DNA of 64,000 nt from Timema cristinae (Eukaryota; Arthropoda; Insecta; Phasmatodea; Timematidae), in contig JBCFYV010009882.1 in NCBI GenBank assembly GCA_039000515.1, positions 48,249,639 through 48,313,638 on the forward strand, read 5' to 3'. Position numbers and translations under genes: made by a program. Shown here one piece after another: positions 36,801-49,176 of this stretch. The notes beneath the pieces are model-generated. The model did not search any database, was not told the DNA's origin, and saw only the letters and a list, made by a program, of their open reading frames with translations. Each line of letters starts with the position of its first letter. Position 1 is the first letter of the stretch.

Positions 36801-39800
36801 TATAATCATAAGCTATAACTAGTGATTTAATAATTTTAAATCATTACAGCTCACTAATTATAAGGGGGTTAAAATTGCTATTTTATGCATTTTTAATAAG
36901 ATTGTTAAGGTAAATTAATTAAAGGTTAATGCTGCAATCTAGTATAACTAGATATTCATTTGAGGTGTACACAATAAAATATTTGTAATATGTAAAAGAC
37001 AAAAAAAATGTTAAATGAACATGGCCCAAGACAAGGTATACACCAGATACACAGCCTCCAGGTGAAAATGGCTGTGCTCTGTAGTAGAGCTTGAGTCATT
37101 CAACACGGGCATTGCTCAGTGCCAATAAGGGGCATTACAAAAATATTTAATTTTAAACATGGGTTCACCATAAAGGACAAAAGTATTTTTCTCGAGTCAA
37201 TCGGCCGGCTTCCACAAAGCTAGATTCAGTAAGAGCGATCCAACCTCCTATTAACACATAATCATACCTCACAAAGAGCCTATGAAGACTGCCCATTACA
37301 ATTACAATGGTTAATTTATGATGAACATGTTAAAAGTGAGTTATTTAACAACTGTACATTTGGAAGTGCTTCTATCACTGAGCATTGACATTAGCGAATC
37401 CCAATGTTGATGGTTTCGGCCCAGTTCAAGGAGAGTGGCTAAACTTTTGTAAGGATGAGTATATGGTGTATCATTGTCTGTGTCAACTCAAAAAGATTAA
37501 ATATTTTATTATTTATGAAGCCCAGTCTCTACATATAATATCCTAATGTGTGTGTATGTTTCCACACCCCTAATAAGCCCCAAGATGGGGTTGGTTCTTG
37601 ACCTATGCAAGCAATGCATCCGCAAGCCCCCTCCCTCCCAAAACTAGCCCTTTTTATAATCATTTAAATAAATAAATAAGAGAAAAGAAAAAATAGGAGA
37701 ATCGTAAATTGAAATTAGTTACAACAGCCCCAGCTGTTAAGTTAGTGCTAGTTGTTTTTAACTCTTCCTTTCCCCAGGGTTTCGCTCATCTCCCCTCCTT
37801 ACTGAGGCCACATCGCTCATCTCTCCTCCCCTCCTGAGGCCACATCACTCGTCTCTCCTCCCCTCCTGAGGCCACATCGCTCGTCTCTCCTCCTCTCCTG
37901 AGGCCAAATCGCTCGTCTCTCCTCCTCTCCAGAGGTCAAGTCGCTCGTCTCTCCTCCTCTCCAGAGGTCAAGTCGCTCGTCTCTCCTCCTCTCCAGAGGT
38001 CAAGTCGCTCATCTCTCCTCCTCTCCAGAGGTCAAGTCGCTCATCTCTCCTCCTCTCCAGAGGTCAAGTCGCTCGTCTCTCCTCCTCTTCAGAGGTCAAG
38101 TCGCTCGTCTCTCCTCCTCTTCAGAGGTCAAGTCGCTCGTCTCTCCTCCTCTTCAGAGGTCAAGTCGCTCGTCTCTCCTCCTCTCCAGAGGTCAAGTCGC
38201 TCGTCTCTCCTCCTCTCCAGAGATCAAGTCGCTCGTCTCTCCTCCTCTGCAGAGGTCAAGTCGCTCGTCTCTCCTCCTCTGCAGAAGTCAAGTCGCTCGT
38301 CTCTCCTCCTCTGCAGAAGTCAAGTCGCTCGTCTCTCCTCCTCTGCAGAAGTCAAGTCGCTCGTCTCTCCTCCTCTGCAGAGGTCAAATCACTCGTCTCT
38401 CCTCCTCTGCAGAGGTCAAGTCGCTCGTCTCTCCTCCTCTGCAGAGGTCAAGTCATTCGTCTCTCCTCCTCTGCAGAGGTCAAATCACTCGTCTCTCCTC
38501 CTCTCCAGAGGTCAAGTCTATCGTCTCTCCTCCTCTCCAGAAGTCAAGTCACTCATCTCTCCTCCTCTGCAGAGGTCAAGTCACTCATCTCTCCTCCTCT
38601 CCAGAGGCCAAATCACTCGTCTCTCCTCTACAGAGGCCAAATCACTCGTCTCTCCTCTTCAGAGGCCAAATCACTCGTCTCTCCTCCTCTCCAAAGGCCA
38701 AATCACTAGTCTTTCCTCCTCATGTTTTCAAAAATGAAGATTGGTTAACCAATTTGCATAACAGAGTATTGGCATTAACAGTAGCTCATGGGGAAACACC
38801 TTTTTTTTTTGTATATAAAAGCTAGATTTTAGACCTTTTTAGGAGAGAGGGGCTGTGAAGAATGTGTTGTTAAGGGGATACTTCAAAGTGCTTTACATAC
38901 TCAGCTACCCAGTTACAGCAACTTGTGAGGAGAATCTCCTTAAGCTTGAGTTCCTGTTCAGTACAGAGAAGGTAGTCAAAAACCATCTAGAATGTCTGAG
39001 TTAAATAAACCGCGCAACGACGGACGGCTGTGTGTTTGACACCAGTTAGAGTTATAAAATCGACAATAGGTAAGGGTGTGGAACTGCCGAGTAGGGACAT
39101 CAATAGAACGAAGCCCTTTCGATAAACTCTTTCAACATTCTAAAACCTATACCACATTTATAACTTGTATAGTAATTAATCTAGTTCAATAAACAAGATC
39201 AAAACAAACACCACAGTTATTAGCCAGTGCCTACGCATCCCATTAAGTCATCCTCTCAAGTATACTCACAAATTGGGCGAAGTTGCAACACTAACTACAC
39301 TTATGTTACATGCATTACCTATTTGCTGAATCTTGTTTTAATTTTTCTGAACCTTATGCTGAACAAAATATAACTAAAAACCCCATCTAGACGTCCTTAT
39401 ATCATGACATGTTTTTTTCTACCCAATGTTTTACCACCTGTCCCAACTATCAACTAATTTACACTAATGGTGTATGAATAAAGGAGTTTTTTTTAGGAAA
39501 ATGTACTAGCATTTGCAAAAAGAGAGACAAACCCTTTGGGAAATTAACCTCAATTAATTTAGCCGAGACACAATTTTCCTAGCTGGTAAACCAGATAACA
39601 GAGACTGCCTCCTTTATCCATGAGACCATTGGTGTGGGTGTTAAATATTTAAATAAAACATAAAATATACCTAATAAAGGTTTCAACTACAAATAAAGCA
39701 ATTTAAATATTTGCCGATTAAAATATTCCAATAAAAATGCTTAGTTATTCAAATCTTATTTTGTCTACACAGATTATTTATAATTCTAGTTTTCAATACA

Positions 39801-40329
39801 GTAAGTAATTTTTGACGATCTATGTAGATTATTTTAAATATGAAAGCATAAGTATTTTTTGCATTTTAATTTATAGCCTAACTATGCAGAGTTCATAATA
39901 GTTGTTATCGATGTCAGAACACTAGCTGACAACCAAAGAATTCCAAGGTAGAATACATGAGGCTTTTAAATATACACGATTTTACCATAAAGGGTATCAA
40001 CGTATCTATTGCATGAGTAATCACTCATGTGGGAAAATAATCGTAAGTGAACTTGGTCAGAAATCCAACTGAAGTCCCAACTCACAGGGACAGAGTGTAG
40101 TCAATGTCAAACGTGCAGGTACAAAGCTTGTATTTATATGTAAAAGTAAACATTGTAGGTCTTGGTCAATGAAAAGCGGCAATTCCTTCTAAAGGACAAA
40201 CATAATAAGCTCAGCTCTTGCAGTGTCTTTGTGTAGGATTTATTACCACATATTCTTTGTGCCCCACTACCCTTCCACTCCTCACTATGTTAAATAACTA
40301 ACAAAACATTAAAGCCTAACAAGTTCTTA
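36801..40329. other. 3.5-kb insertion splitting a LINE
   Basis: The LINE coding order on the minus strand jumps from 40330 to 36800, so this stretch appears to have been inserted. It contains the 32-bp minisatellite and, at 38800-39300, a TATA-like GTATATAAAAGC and a TTCAATAAACAAG poly(A)-like site about 370 bp apart, as in an LTR. No target duplication or LTR pair was found. The nature of the insertion is unknown. Confidence 0.45.
37800..38722. repeat. 32-bp C/T-rich minisatellite, about 29 copies
   Basis: Unit: AGAGGTCAAGTCGCTCGTCT then CTCCTCCTCTCC. Measured period is 32 bp (for example AGAGGTCA at 37931 and 37963). Units vary in a patterned way (CCAG, TCAG, GCAG; CGCTCG or CACTCG), so neighbouring units share variants. 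The ends are the most diverged and some 3' units are shortened. The plus strand is pyrimidine-rich except for the AGAGGTCAAG segment. Confidence 0.95.
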
Positions 40330-40640
40330 GTAATTCTCTTAGAAGCTTTCATTCAGAATGGCCTTTATAGCTAAATAAAATTCCCTGGTGATCTTATTTT
40401 GGCTAATTTGTCTAACTCGCTAATTTTACCTAAATACTCTCTTTTTGTGTTTCTAAATATGGCACTGGCCCTCCTTTTAGGAGTACTAAATGTGATTAAG
40501 GTAAATTTACTAGTACTTTCTATTTCCTCTATTAATTTGGAACATTTGTTGTCAAACCATAGCTTCTTCCTACTAATTTCTCATGGACTTAAAACAATTT
40601 TTCTTAAGAAGTAGAGAGCTTTCCTTAACAGGATACACTA
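40330..40640 (-). pseudogene. LINE endonuclease-RT linker piece (same element as 35190-36800)
   Basis: Minus strand reads ISRKKLWFDNKCSKLIEEIE, then STPKRRASAIFRNTKREYLG, KISELDKLAKI and, after a one-base shift, REFYLAIKAILNESF. This matches the linker between endonuclease and RT in insect LINEs (K-x-W-F-D-x-x-C; K-R-E-Y; R-D-x-Y-R-x-I). It is what should sit just upstream of the RT part 3.5 kb away. Confidence 0.7.
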
Positions 40641-41577
40641 TGGTGTAGCTTATAGTATAGTGTAATCAGTAACTTTCAAGGTAAATGAGGTGTACATACA
40701 TATTATAATGTAAAATTTCAAATTCCATTTATATAATCTTGTTGAAAAGCGATAACAGACATGATGAGGAGTAAACTTCCAATAAACTTATTGGTGAAAC
40801 TGAAAATCTGTTTATAAGGGTCAATTAAAACTCTTGTTCAGGTTTATAACTTATGATAAGAGTAACTGAATAAGGAATAGTCTCAGGAAAAAATAAATAA
40901 AAATATAATAAACTATTTTTAAAAGGACACAACAAACCAAACACCTAGGCTTAATGTATAGTGTATTTTGCAATAATCATAAACAGGAAATATTGTTTGG
41001 CAATCAATCCAAGAAAAATGTATCAAAATACTAATTTAAGCAATAAAGAAGGCAAACTTTAAAATGAAATGTAAACAAAACTATATTACATTCTGTTAAA
41101 GCAACACACTCCGAGAAATGTAATTAGTCTGGTTTGTAAAATAAACAACTCTGGTCTCTTTACTCTTAAGTAAAATAGATGATTAATATTATCATTAATG
41201 AAATCATATTTACAAGTGAATACCTTAAGAAATAAACAGCTGTTGACCTCTCAAACTCAAGCTCTCTTATGATCTGGACAAATTTGACAACATTATAAAA
41301 GCTAAGCTAAGGGGTGGGGGGGCATATTTACAGATTAATCATTTTGTTAGGAGTGGTGCTGATAGTATTTAAAGTTTGACTTAATTGATCAATCAACATG
41401 GTTAGGTTTAAATTTAATCATGTATAAAAAAATGTAATGTTAATGGTGATGTGGTTAATGGTGGTGTGTGTATTTATAATTAAGAGTTTATACATATAAT
41501 ATTCACTTTATGTAGAAGTAGTCAGCAAGTTACTCCTTGGAACCATTTTCATTTAATAAATTTAACTTCCATTACTG

Positions 41578-41845
41578 TTTCCAGCCTGTGGACTGGATCA
41601 GTTTTTCATTCAAGCCATCCATATATTTTCCACTATAGACTTGCTAGGCCGGTCAAAGCTTCATATGCCTTATAATTTTAACTTAAGACTAGGACAGGCA
41701 CAACATCCCATCCCCGGCCGTGAATTTATCACTTTAAAATGGTAGACCCACATTTCACCAATGATACATTTTTTAGGCTTCAAGAATTGAACCCGGACGG
41801 AACCTTTAGCTCAGAAGACAGACAACTGAGCTAAAGTGTAGGATA
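41578..41845 (-). mobile_element. SINE family 2, full copy
   Basis: On the minus strand: TTTAGCTCAGTTGTCTG (box A), CCGGGTTCAATTCTTG (box B), AATGTATCATTGGTGAAATG, CCGGGGATGGGATGTTGTGC, ATATGAAGCTTTGACCGG and a CAGTCCACAGGCTGG end. It has the best preserved head of the four family-2 copies. Confidence 0.82.
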
Positions 41846-43349
41846 GGTTGAATAAATATAAAATTTTTAAACTATTTAAATAAGAGAGAGGGAAATTAGA
41901 GCATTTATTACTTTTGAATTAAGGCGATTAGCCCTTTTCATTTGGTGTGGAAATGCAGAGCTATGGAAACAAACAGTTATCTTCAAGAATATAAGCATAT
42001 TGATTAAGTTATACATACCTCCTCTATAATTTTGGCTTTTTCAATAGAAAACTGCATAACGAAAAATAAGAAAATGCAACAACTAATAAACAGTGATACA
42101 TTATCTTAGAAGAGGTGTGCAAACTATCACTATAAAAATTTCACTCATTCTCGAGAAAACTGATATTTCCAAACATATGATTTTTTGCAAGACCTGTATG
42201 GTAGCTAGCGCCATCTATGGTTTCCGTGATCAATCAGTTTTTGTTGGCTTAGAAGGCTACTTTGGTAGGTGGTGAAGACAAGACAAGCCACGCCTTTCAC
42301 CCTCCAACCCACCATCCCACAAAATAAATTTTAGACTTTAATTTGACAGGGCAAAGGGCCTCAAGTTGTACTAGAGACCATCTTGCAATAAGCTATTTGT
42401 TCTCTAAAATTCCTACAGAGAGCTAGCCACCCTTCTATATTTTATTTTATGTAAGCCTTATGCTCTCTTTATTTCATCAACAAAACCAGATTACTCAGTC
42501 GATGACATTGAGATTTCTATGGCCATCTGATGCACAGTATCCTCTTTATTAGTTTATTCCCCTTTCAATCTCCACACTACCAAAACCTCAAAATTCATTG
42601 GCACAAACCATATCCAAAGAGTAGAGAGAAGAGTAAGCAGTTAGTCATTAATAACCAGACACACAATGCAAGTCAAAGAAAGAACATTTTTCAAGGAGCT
42701 CGAAATTGAAAGCCTATACATATTTTAAGCCCGAGCATCTATTTAAAGTTCAGCTCAAATCTCAAAATCCGAGTCTTTACAGGATAGCACAATTTAGTTT
42801 TTTTATAATGAATGGGCTCGCCTTAATAAACCTATAAGCTTATAATAATGCATACATTCGTTCATAATTATAGCTATATGGATATAAACTTCATTTTATG
42901 TTGGTATATAAGTGCGTAATATTTTGTGATTAATCTGTTTTCCCACAAATGCTTTCCAATTTACAACAGCTTGTTTACAACCTTATTATTATTATTACTA
43001 TTATTACTATTATTTTAAGATTTCATATGTTTAGCTATTTAAAAATAAAGCCAAAGTTCCAATTTGAAAAGATAATCATTTCTAATTAGAGCTCATGTAC
43101 TGTAAGAGTTAGATTTAGCTCGCCCTATTTTACTTTAATAATTGGTGACACAACTAAATAAAATGGAGTGAATATGTTATGATAATAAAATTAAATAATA
43201 TATATTTATTTACAATTTTTTTTTCTGTATTAACAATTAGCCCCAAACATACTATAGAAAACAAAAATAAAATAACATTAGCTTTTGGTAACCTCATGAT
43301 CCCTTGCAACATGTCGTATTATGCCTTTTTAATTTCTCACTATCTTACA

Positions 43350-44760
43350 GGTGGAGAAAGTATTGTGATCGTAAAAAAAAAAAAAAATTGAGATTTTGAT
43401 GAATCTCAATATTTTATTAACCACCGAATCCGAAAAAGTGGTTTTTGAATTTCCATCTGTCTGTGTCTGTCTGTACCTCCAACTAGAGCCTAAACTATTT
43501 TACCATTCGGACTAAAACTTAATATCTAGGGTTTGCATAGGGTTTTTGGAATTGGATATCTAACCCTAAAATTAAGGGTAGTTTACTGAAAGGTGAAAAG
43601 AGAAAAAGTTGATTTTCTTAAACTCGGCTTTAACAATTTTGATTAAATTTCATTTCTAAACATTTATAAATATTCCAAACAAAATGGCTTCTCTCAATAT
43701 TTCGGCAAAATGACTTTAAGGGCTCAGGTCTGATGCATAAATTCTCATTTTGTATCATATCTCCGAAACTATTTGAGAAATGAAATTACAAATTACAAAT
43801 ATGTAGATCTATTTATAATATAAATATTTTAATAGAAGCATATTTAACAAATAACTTTCAAGCTATACGCAAATATATTTTTTTTAAATTTTTGAACACA
43901 AAAGGTCAAGTATTGCGACCGTTAAAAAAAATCCTAAACCGAAATGTTGATGGATGTCAACGTCTCATGACCCCTAAACCATAAAAAGTGGTCTTTGCAA
44001 TGCCGTTTGTTTATGTTCCTGTTTAAACTCAAAATTAAGAGTAGTTTAAAAAGAGCAAAAAGAGAAAAAATCGATTTTCTCAAAATCGGCTATCACGATT
44101 TTGATTAAAATTTGTATTAGTTGTTGATTAATGTTATCAATAAACTGGCTATTTTCATTTTGCTATGAAAATGACTTTTAGGGTACTTTACAGAAGCGGA
44201 AATTTCCGTATCACAACTACTATTTGAGATACTAAATAACTTATCATTGCAATATTGTAGAGCTATTAAAAATAAAAAAAACTTTTATATGAAATATATT
44301 TTTATAAAACCAACATTTTCTGAGATATTGGCATATATAATAATACAATTTTGTGAGCTTTAGTTGTAAGGAAATAGTACTTAAGTTTTAACACAATAAT
44401 TCTTTAATGCCATAGAGTAGGAAATAAGTAAGTCTCTTTAAAAGTGTGTGTTCTCTTTCCATCAACCTCTTAGGGGAAATGTTTGTACAACAATGATCTA
44501 TATCTATCATTTTAGACTCAATAATTAATATCTATTTATTTTATTAGTCAAAATTTGGAGAAAAAAAAATGGCAAACCTAATTTTCTCATGAAAATGACT
44601 TTGAGGGTACTTAACGTGAGGTAGATTTTCTAAAATCATAATTTCTCCACAACTATTTGAGATATTAAATAGCTTACCATCGTAAAGTTGTAGTACTATT
44701 AAATATAAAATATTTTATTTGAAATATATTTTTAAAAATTAATTGTTTCCAAGTTATAAG

Positions 44761-44790
<30 letters not shown>
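43350..44790 (+). repeat. diverged tandem repeat array (three copies)
   Basis: Blocks near 43350, 43905 and 44575 share ATTGTGATCG/ATTGCGACCG plus an A run, AAAAGTGGTTTTTG-like, GATTTTCTCAAAATCGGC-like, AAAATGACTTT(A/T)AGGG and TTTGAGATATTAAATA(A/G)CTTA. Anchors are 425-552 bp apart. The third copy lacks the first part. A further copy lies at 46765-47000. I do not know the family. Confidence 0.7.
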
Positions 44791-44792
<2 letters not shown>

Positions 44793-44793
44793 C
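44766..44793. repeat. (TA)n microsatellite
   Basis: About 13 TA units at the end of the third array copy. Confidence 0.85.
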
Positions 44794-44935
44794 TTTTTAA
44801 TTAAGGCCTTTGAAAATAAATTTGATTTTTAAGCTCTTTGGTGGATAACAGTGTTCCTAGTTCTTAATGCCATAGTATAAATATCTATTATTTCATTGAT
44901 GATCTTTGATGAAGTGTTTCAGCAACAATGTACAA

Positions 44936-45221
44936 TCGGTGACCTGGTGGTCTAGGGGTAAGGTGTCAGACTTCTATGCTGGCGGCCGGGGTTCAATCCT
45001 CGGTCCCGGCACAGATTTATCTGATTACCAAACCCTTCCTTCACCTCTGACAAGACATTTTGTGAATGTGGGGAATGCCAGGCCTCCACCGTGGTTCAGA
45101 TTCCACGTTAAACTGTAGGTCCTTCATTTCATCTCACAATCACCCTACCATTACACATTAGCGTAAGTGCGTATAACCCGAATGGGTAGTAAGACGTGGT
45201 GCTAGTAATAATAAATAATAA
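44936..45221 (+). mobile_element. SINE family 1, intact copy with perfect target duplication
   Basis: Head: GGTGACCTGGTGGTCTAGGG (box A within), then CCGGGGTTCAATCCTC (box B), as in a tRNA gene with RNA polymerase III internal promoter. Body: CACCTCTGACAAGACA, CCAGGCCTCCACCGTGG, TAACCCGAATGGGTAGTAAG. Tail: (AATAATAA). The 12-bp AACAATGTACAA flanks both sides (44924-44935 and 45222-45233), proving the insertion ends. The plus-strand reading frame through it is a by-product, not a gene. Confidence 0.93.
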
Positions 45222-45277
45222 AACAATGTACAAACTTATTATTTGGTTTCACAAATCTTACAAGATTTTATTATTCA

Positions 45278-46622
45278 CTAGCTTTTCGCGACTTCGCCCG
45301 CAATAATTGATAAAATCTTTTAATTTTTAACGAAACTATTTTGGTCATAAATAAAACTATTTTATTCAAATATCTATGCGTTTTTCTCAGTTCTAGCTGT
45401 AAATAATTTTCACTTTTAAATATTTTGTAATTAAATAAATATATATTATTTATGTATTTGTTTATGTTTTTTTAAATTTTACATTCATATTAAGTAAGTT
45501 AAATAAATAAATGAAATAACACTTTTTACAAACTACATTGAAGAAAATCACATAATATTTATTATTTATTAGTATGAAACTACATCACACTAATTACTAT
45601 TTACTTTAATTAAAAGATATTAAACCATAAATTTTTAAATAACATCATTTCAATCACATTATAATCATATATTTATTATTATTTAAAATCAAAGGTTGTG
45701 AATAGTCCTATATGTTATTCCAAGATATACTCTAACAACCTACGAAGTTGCATTTGAATCCGTTCATTACTTTACCTCACCTTTTTAAAGTCATTAAAGA
45801 ACACTTCAAAACGAAAACTTACGCACAAATAATACTATTGAACTTTTATCATAAAGGTGACTTCGTATTTACACGTGAAATCAACAAAATTTCTCTCAAC
45901 TTTTCACCCTGTAGAAATATTTTAAAGGGTGGATGGTGCGTATGTTTTTGTTTTGAACTGATCTTTACTAACTTTAAAAAATGATGAGGTAAAGTAATAT
46001 AAAGTTAGTAATATTTTAATTATATAATAAAATTCATATTTACTCGTAAAATTAAATTAAAATCACAATATATAACTTATCTCTTATATACGAAACGTTT
46101 AAACATTAGTATTGTACAATTAATGTAATATTGTTCCAGAATATACTCTACCAACTTAGGAAAAACAAATTATTGAACTTTTATCATAAAAATAGCAAAT
46201 GACTGGCAGCACCATCTAATCTGCAAAATGTTTCTACATAGTGAAAAGTTGAGAAAAATTTTGTTGTTTTCATGTGTAAATACTAAGTCTCCTTTATGAT
46301 AAAAGTTCAATTGTATTTTTGGTGCGTAAGTTTTCGTTTTGAACTGATCTTTACTAACTTTAAAAAATTGTGAGATAAAGTAATATTTTAATTATAATCA
46401 CATTCATATTTACTCGTAAAATCTCATATTAAGGAAAAGTTTAAACATTAGTAATGTAAAATTAATGTAAAATCAAAGGTTGGGAATAGTTATATTATGT
46501 TATTCCAGGACATACTCTACCAATGTATAAAGTTTCATTCAAATCCGTTCAGCAGTTTTGGCGTGATTTAGTAACAAACATCCAAACACACAAAAACTTT
46601 TGCATTTATAATATTAGTAAGA
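45278..46622 (-). mobile_element. Helitron, non-autonomous (Lep1-like)
   Basis: On the minus strand it starts TCTTACTAATATTATAAATG and ends GCGGGCGAAGTCGCGAAAAG CTAG, followed by T. The TC start, CTAG end and the GCxxxGCG-rich near-terminal stretch fit Helitrons. The wording is close to the Lep1 group known from insects (TCTATACTAATATTAT... / ...GCTAGT). The base before the TC is T, not the usual A. The interior has an inverted pair (about 45770-45925 with 46230-46375) and a direct repeat (45937 with 46321). There is no Rep/helicase frame. Confidence 0.65.
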
Positions 46623-46764
46623 AGTTAGAAAATTAGATTTATTGTTATGCTCTTTGGTGGTCACTGACTTCATTATTTTCTTAATGATTATGTAGAAGTG
46701 TATGCTAATTGATTTATGCTTTTTGGCGAAATATAATGATGCTCTTTTTATTTTTTCTCGATCC

Positions 46765-47000
46765 AATGGAGAGATAAATATTGTGATTGTTAAAAAAATT
46801 GAACTCAAAGTTTTGATAAATTTTAACGTTACCCACTGAAAGATAAAAGTGGTTTTCACAATGTCATCTATCAGTCTGTTTGTCTATAACTCAGCTTAGA
46901 GCCGAAACTATTTTAAATATAAGGCAAGGAAAGTTGTACTATCAAAAATAAAAATATTTAATCTGGGATATATTTTTATAAAACCAATAGTTTATTTTAT
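46765..47000 (+). repeat. fourth copy of the 43.3-44.8 kb repeat
   Basis: ATTGTGATTGTTAAAAAAAT, AAAAGTGGTTTTCACAATG, CTGTTTGTCTATAACTC and GATATATTTTTATAAAACCA follow the order seen in the array. The SINE and Helitron copies between them were probably inserted later. Confidence 0.6.
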
Positions 47001-47549
47001 TGTTAAGGATTATTATAAATGAGGAATTTAATAGCAATTCGATGACATGAAGATGTGCAACACCAAATAAAACGTTGTCAATTTTAACCGGAAGTCGAAA
47101 TTTTAAAACAAAATGTTGACCCTTGTGGACCCAATATTGATCTTTTTTATTGGTCCAAACATACAAATGAGGACATAAATTCCTTAAAAATAAAATTTAA
47201 AACGGGTACTCAAAAAATGTTTTACATATTTATAGTGCAATATATGCTCGGGTTTGTTAGTGTATATTATTTTGTTTCACATATATTACGAGTTTTGAGT
47301 AAATATCTCCATTTTTAAACAATAGAGCGAGAAAGTCCATGCGGAGTTCCATACCATTTATTTTATTTTATGCTTTGCGTAAGCTATATGCAAAAATATA
47401 GTTTATGTACCTCGTTTTTTGGTTACAAGAGTTCTGGGTTATTAATGTTTCTTTAATGAAACATGTTTCGCTGGACGAACCATCTTATCTTCGTAACAGA
47501 TTTTTTTTATTAACAGATCTTACTAATGTTTCAGGTCATACATATCTGC

Positions 47550-47752
47550 ACTAATTATGGCAATGTGTAAGGGATGACAAAGGTTGAATTTAGAAGAAGT
47601 ATACCCAAATATGCGTGGGGGAAGAGTTGAAAACCATTTAGGAAAAAATACCTTTAGTACAGCCAACCGGAATTCAAACTTTGATCTCTCTGTCATCTGC
47701 ATACTAGTCTGTTGGAAGAGTGACACCTTAGACCATGGCCACCGAAGCAGGT
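47550..47752 (-). mobile_element. SINE family 3, copy 2
   Basis: On the minus strand: GGTGGCCATGGTCTAAGGTG (box A region), CAAAGTTTGAATTCCGG (box B), TTTTTTCCTAAATGG, ATACTTCTTCTAAATTCAAC. Collinear with 5940-6172. No target duplication was identified. Confidence 0.75.
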
Positions 47753-49176
47753 GGTTAATTGTTATTGGTTTAAAGTCAAATATCTCTTAACGGTTTGTGA
47801 AAATAAGTAATTCATCTTTATATATGAAAAATAAAAATATTGATTTATTATGTCTTCAAAGCAAGTAGGCACAATATTTTATTGTGGAGGTCGAGTGATA
47901 ATCTTGATTTGGTAATTCAATGGTGGGTGTGTTAAGCCTTTTGTAGAGTTTAAGAAATGCTCTAATTATCTTGGTGGTGGAGTAGATTTGAAAGTTTCTA
48001 GTGTAATTAGTAGGATGAATGGGTAGAGGATCGTTCTTATATTGGTGATTGGTGTCATGGCAATGATTGTTTAGTTATTAATTCAGATAAACTTTAGTAT
48101 GAGTTATATATTCTTTTTCACATGATTCAAACTGTAGTTAATTGAGCAAGTAATTAGTCTTGCACTTGTGATGACCTGGAATTTTATATTGCATTTTAGT
48201 GAATTAGCTTGTATGTGAATTGCACAAGGGCTACCTCTAAGGTAGTAAAATAAAATCAAGGGTAGGGTTTTTTCTCTACTGCTCTAAGGGTTAGGTAGCT
48301 AAGGACAAACTGTATATTGTGGAGACTGAGAGGAAGCTTGAAAGATACGCTTGGAGATGAACTAAGTAGGTTTAGAGTAAACCTGGTCAGGAAATTATAG
48401 CCACTTTTTAGGATGCTGTTTCTAGTCATTGATTACAGGCCCACCTCAATAAGAACTGACACACAATGATTTCTGACACTTCAAGATAGAGAATTGGAAT
48501 GAGTTGAAAGTCACTTCTCACACAAGAGTTTCTTAAATGTGGTCAAACAACTTAGATCAATCGGAAGCGTTTCAACCTATTAGGCTAAGGGTCCCAGGTC
48601 CCAAACATTTGAAAAAAATTGTCATTAAAGAGATTAAAGATTAATCTTTCAAAGTGACAAACTAATGGGTGTAGTGTCTGTTCTAGATTTAAGCCAGTCT
48701 AAAAGTTGTGTGCTAATATAATCAGGTTTATAAAGTACTTAACTTAAAGAATAGAAAATATTTAGTAAACATAGGAAAGAACAAGTTTTTTAAATCAGCT
48801 GTACATTTTATTTAAAGTACAGAATTAGTTAATGTTATGCTCATATCTTCCCTTATTATGATCAGCAAAAAGTCACCCGATCGTAAATTAAAAAAATAAT
48901 TTAAAAACTCTTAAAGATAGTATGAATGAATTTTATAAAAAAATTGGCCATAAAGGGGGCTAAACGTTTTAATTTATTGCCAACTTTTGGTTTAAGCTGC
49001 TGAACTATAAGAGTATTTTGGAGAGTCTCTATTTAAAAACAGGTTTAATACATTATTTAGATTGTGAAAAAATATTCTTATCTGAAATCCAAATATTTTT
49101 AAACTAAATAGTATTAAATCAATAATCTATAATTGTTACTATCTATATTTTCCCCAATATACTTTATTTTACTTAC

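Larger units (their letters stand above)
30471..49176 (-). other. Sik3 intron D/C, 18.7 kb
   Basis: The largest intron in the window, filled with the elements listed separately. No family was recognised in 30720-31300, 32600-33030, 40640-41570, 41850-43340 or 47760-49170. Confidence 0.6.

Noticed and set aside
37800..38722. A CRISPR-like array
   Set aside because: The 32-bp units are directly adjacent with no spacers, so it is a minisatellite.
44906..45118. 70-codon plus-strand reading frame
   Set aside because: It runs through the tRNA-like head and body of SINE family 1, so it is not a gene.
45748..45984. 78-codon frame inside the Helitron
   Set aside because: It lies in an internally repeated, non-coding part and has no motif.
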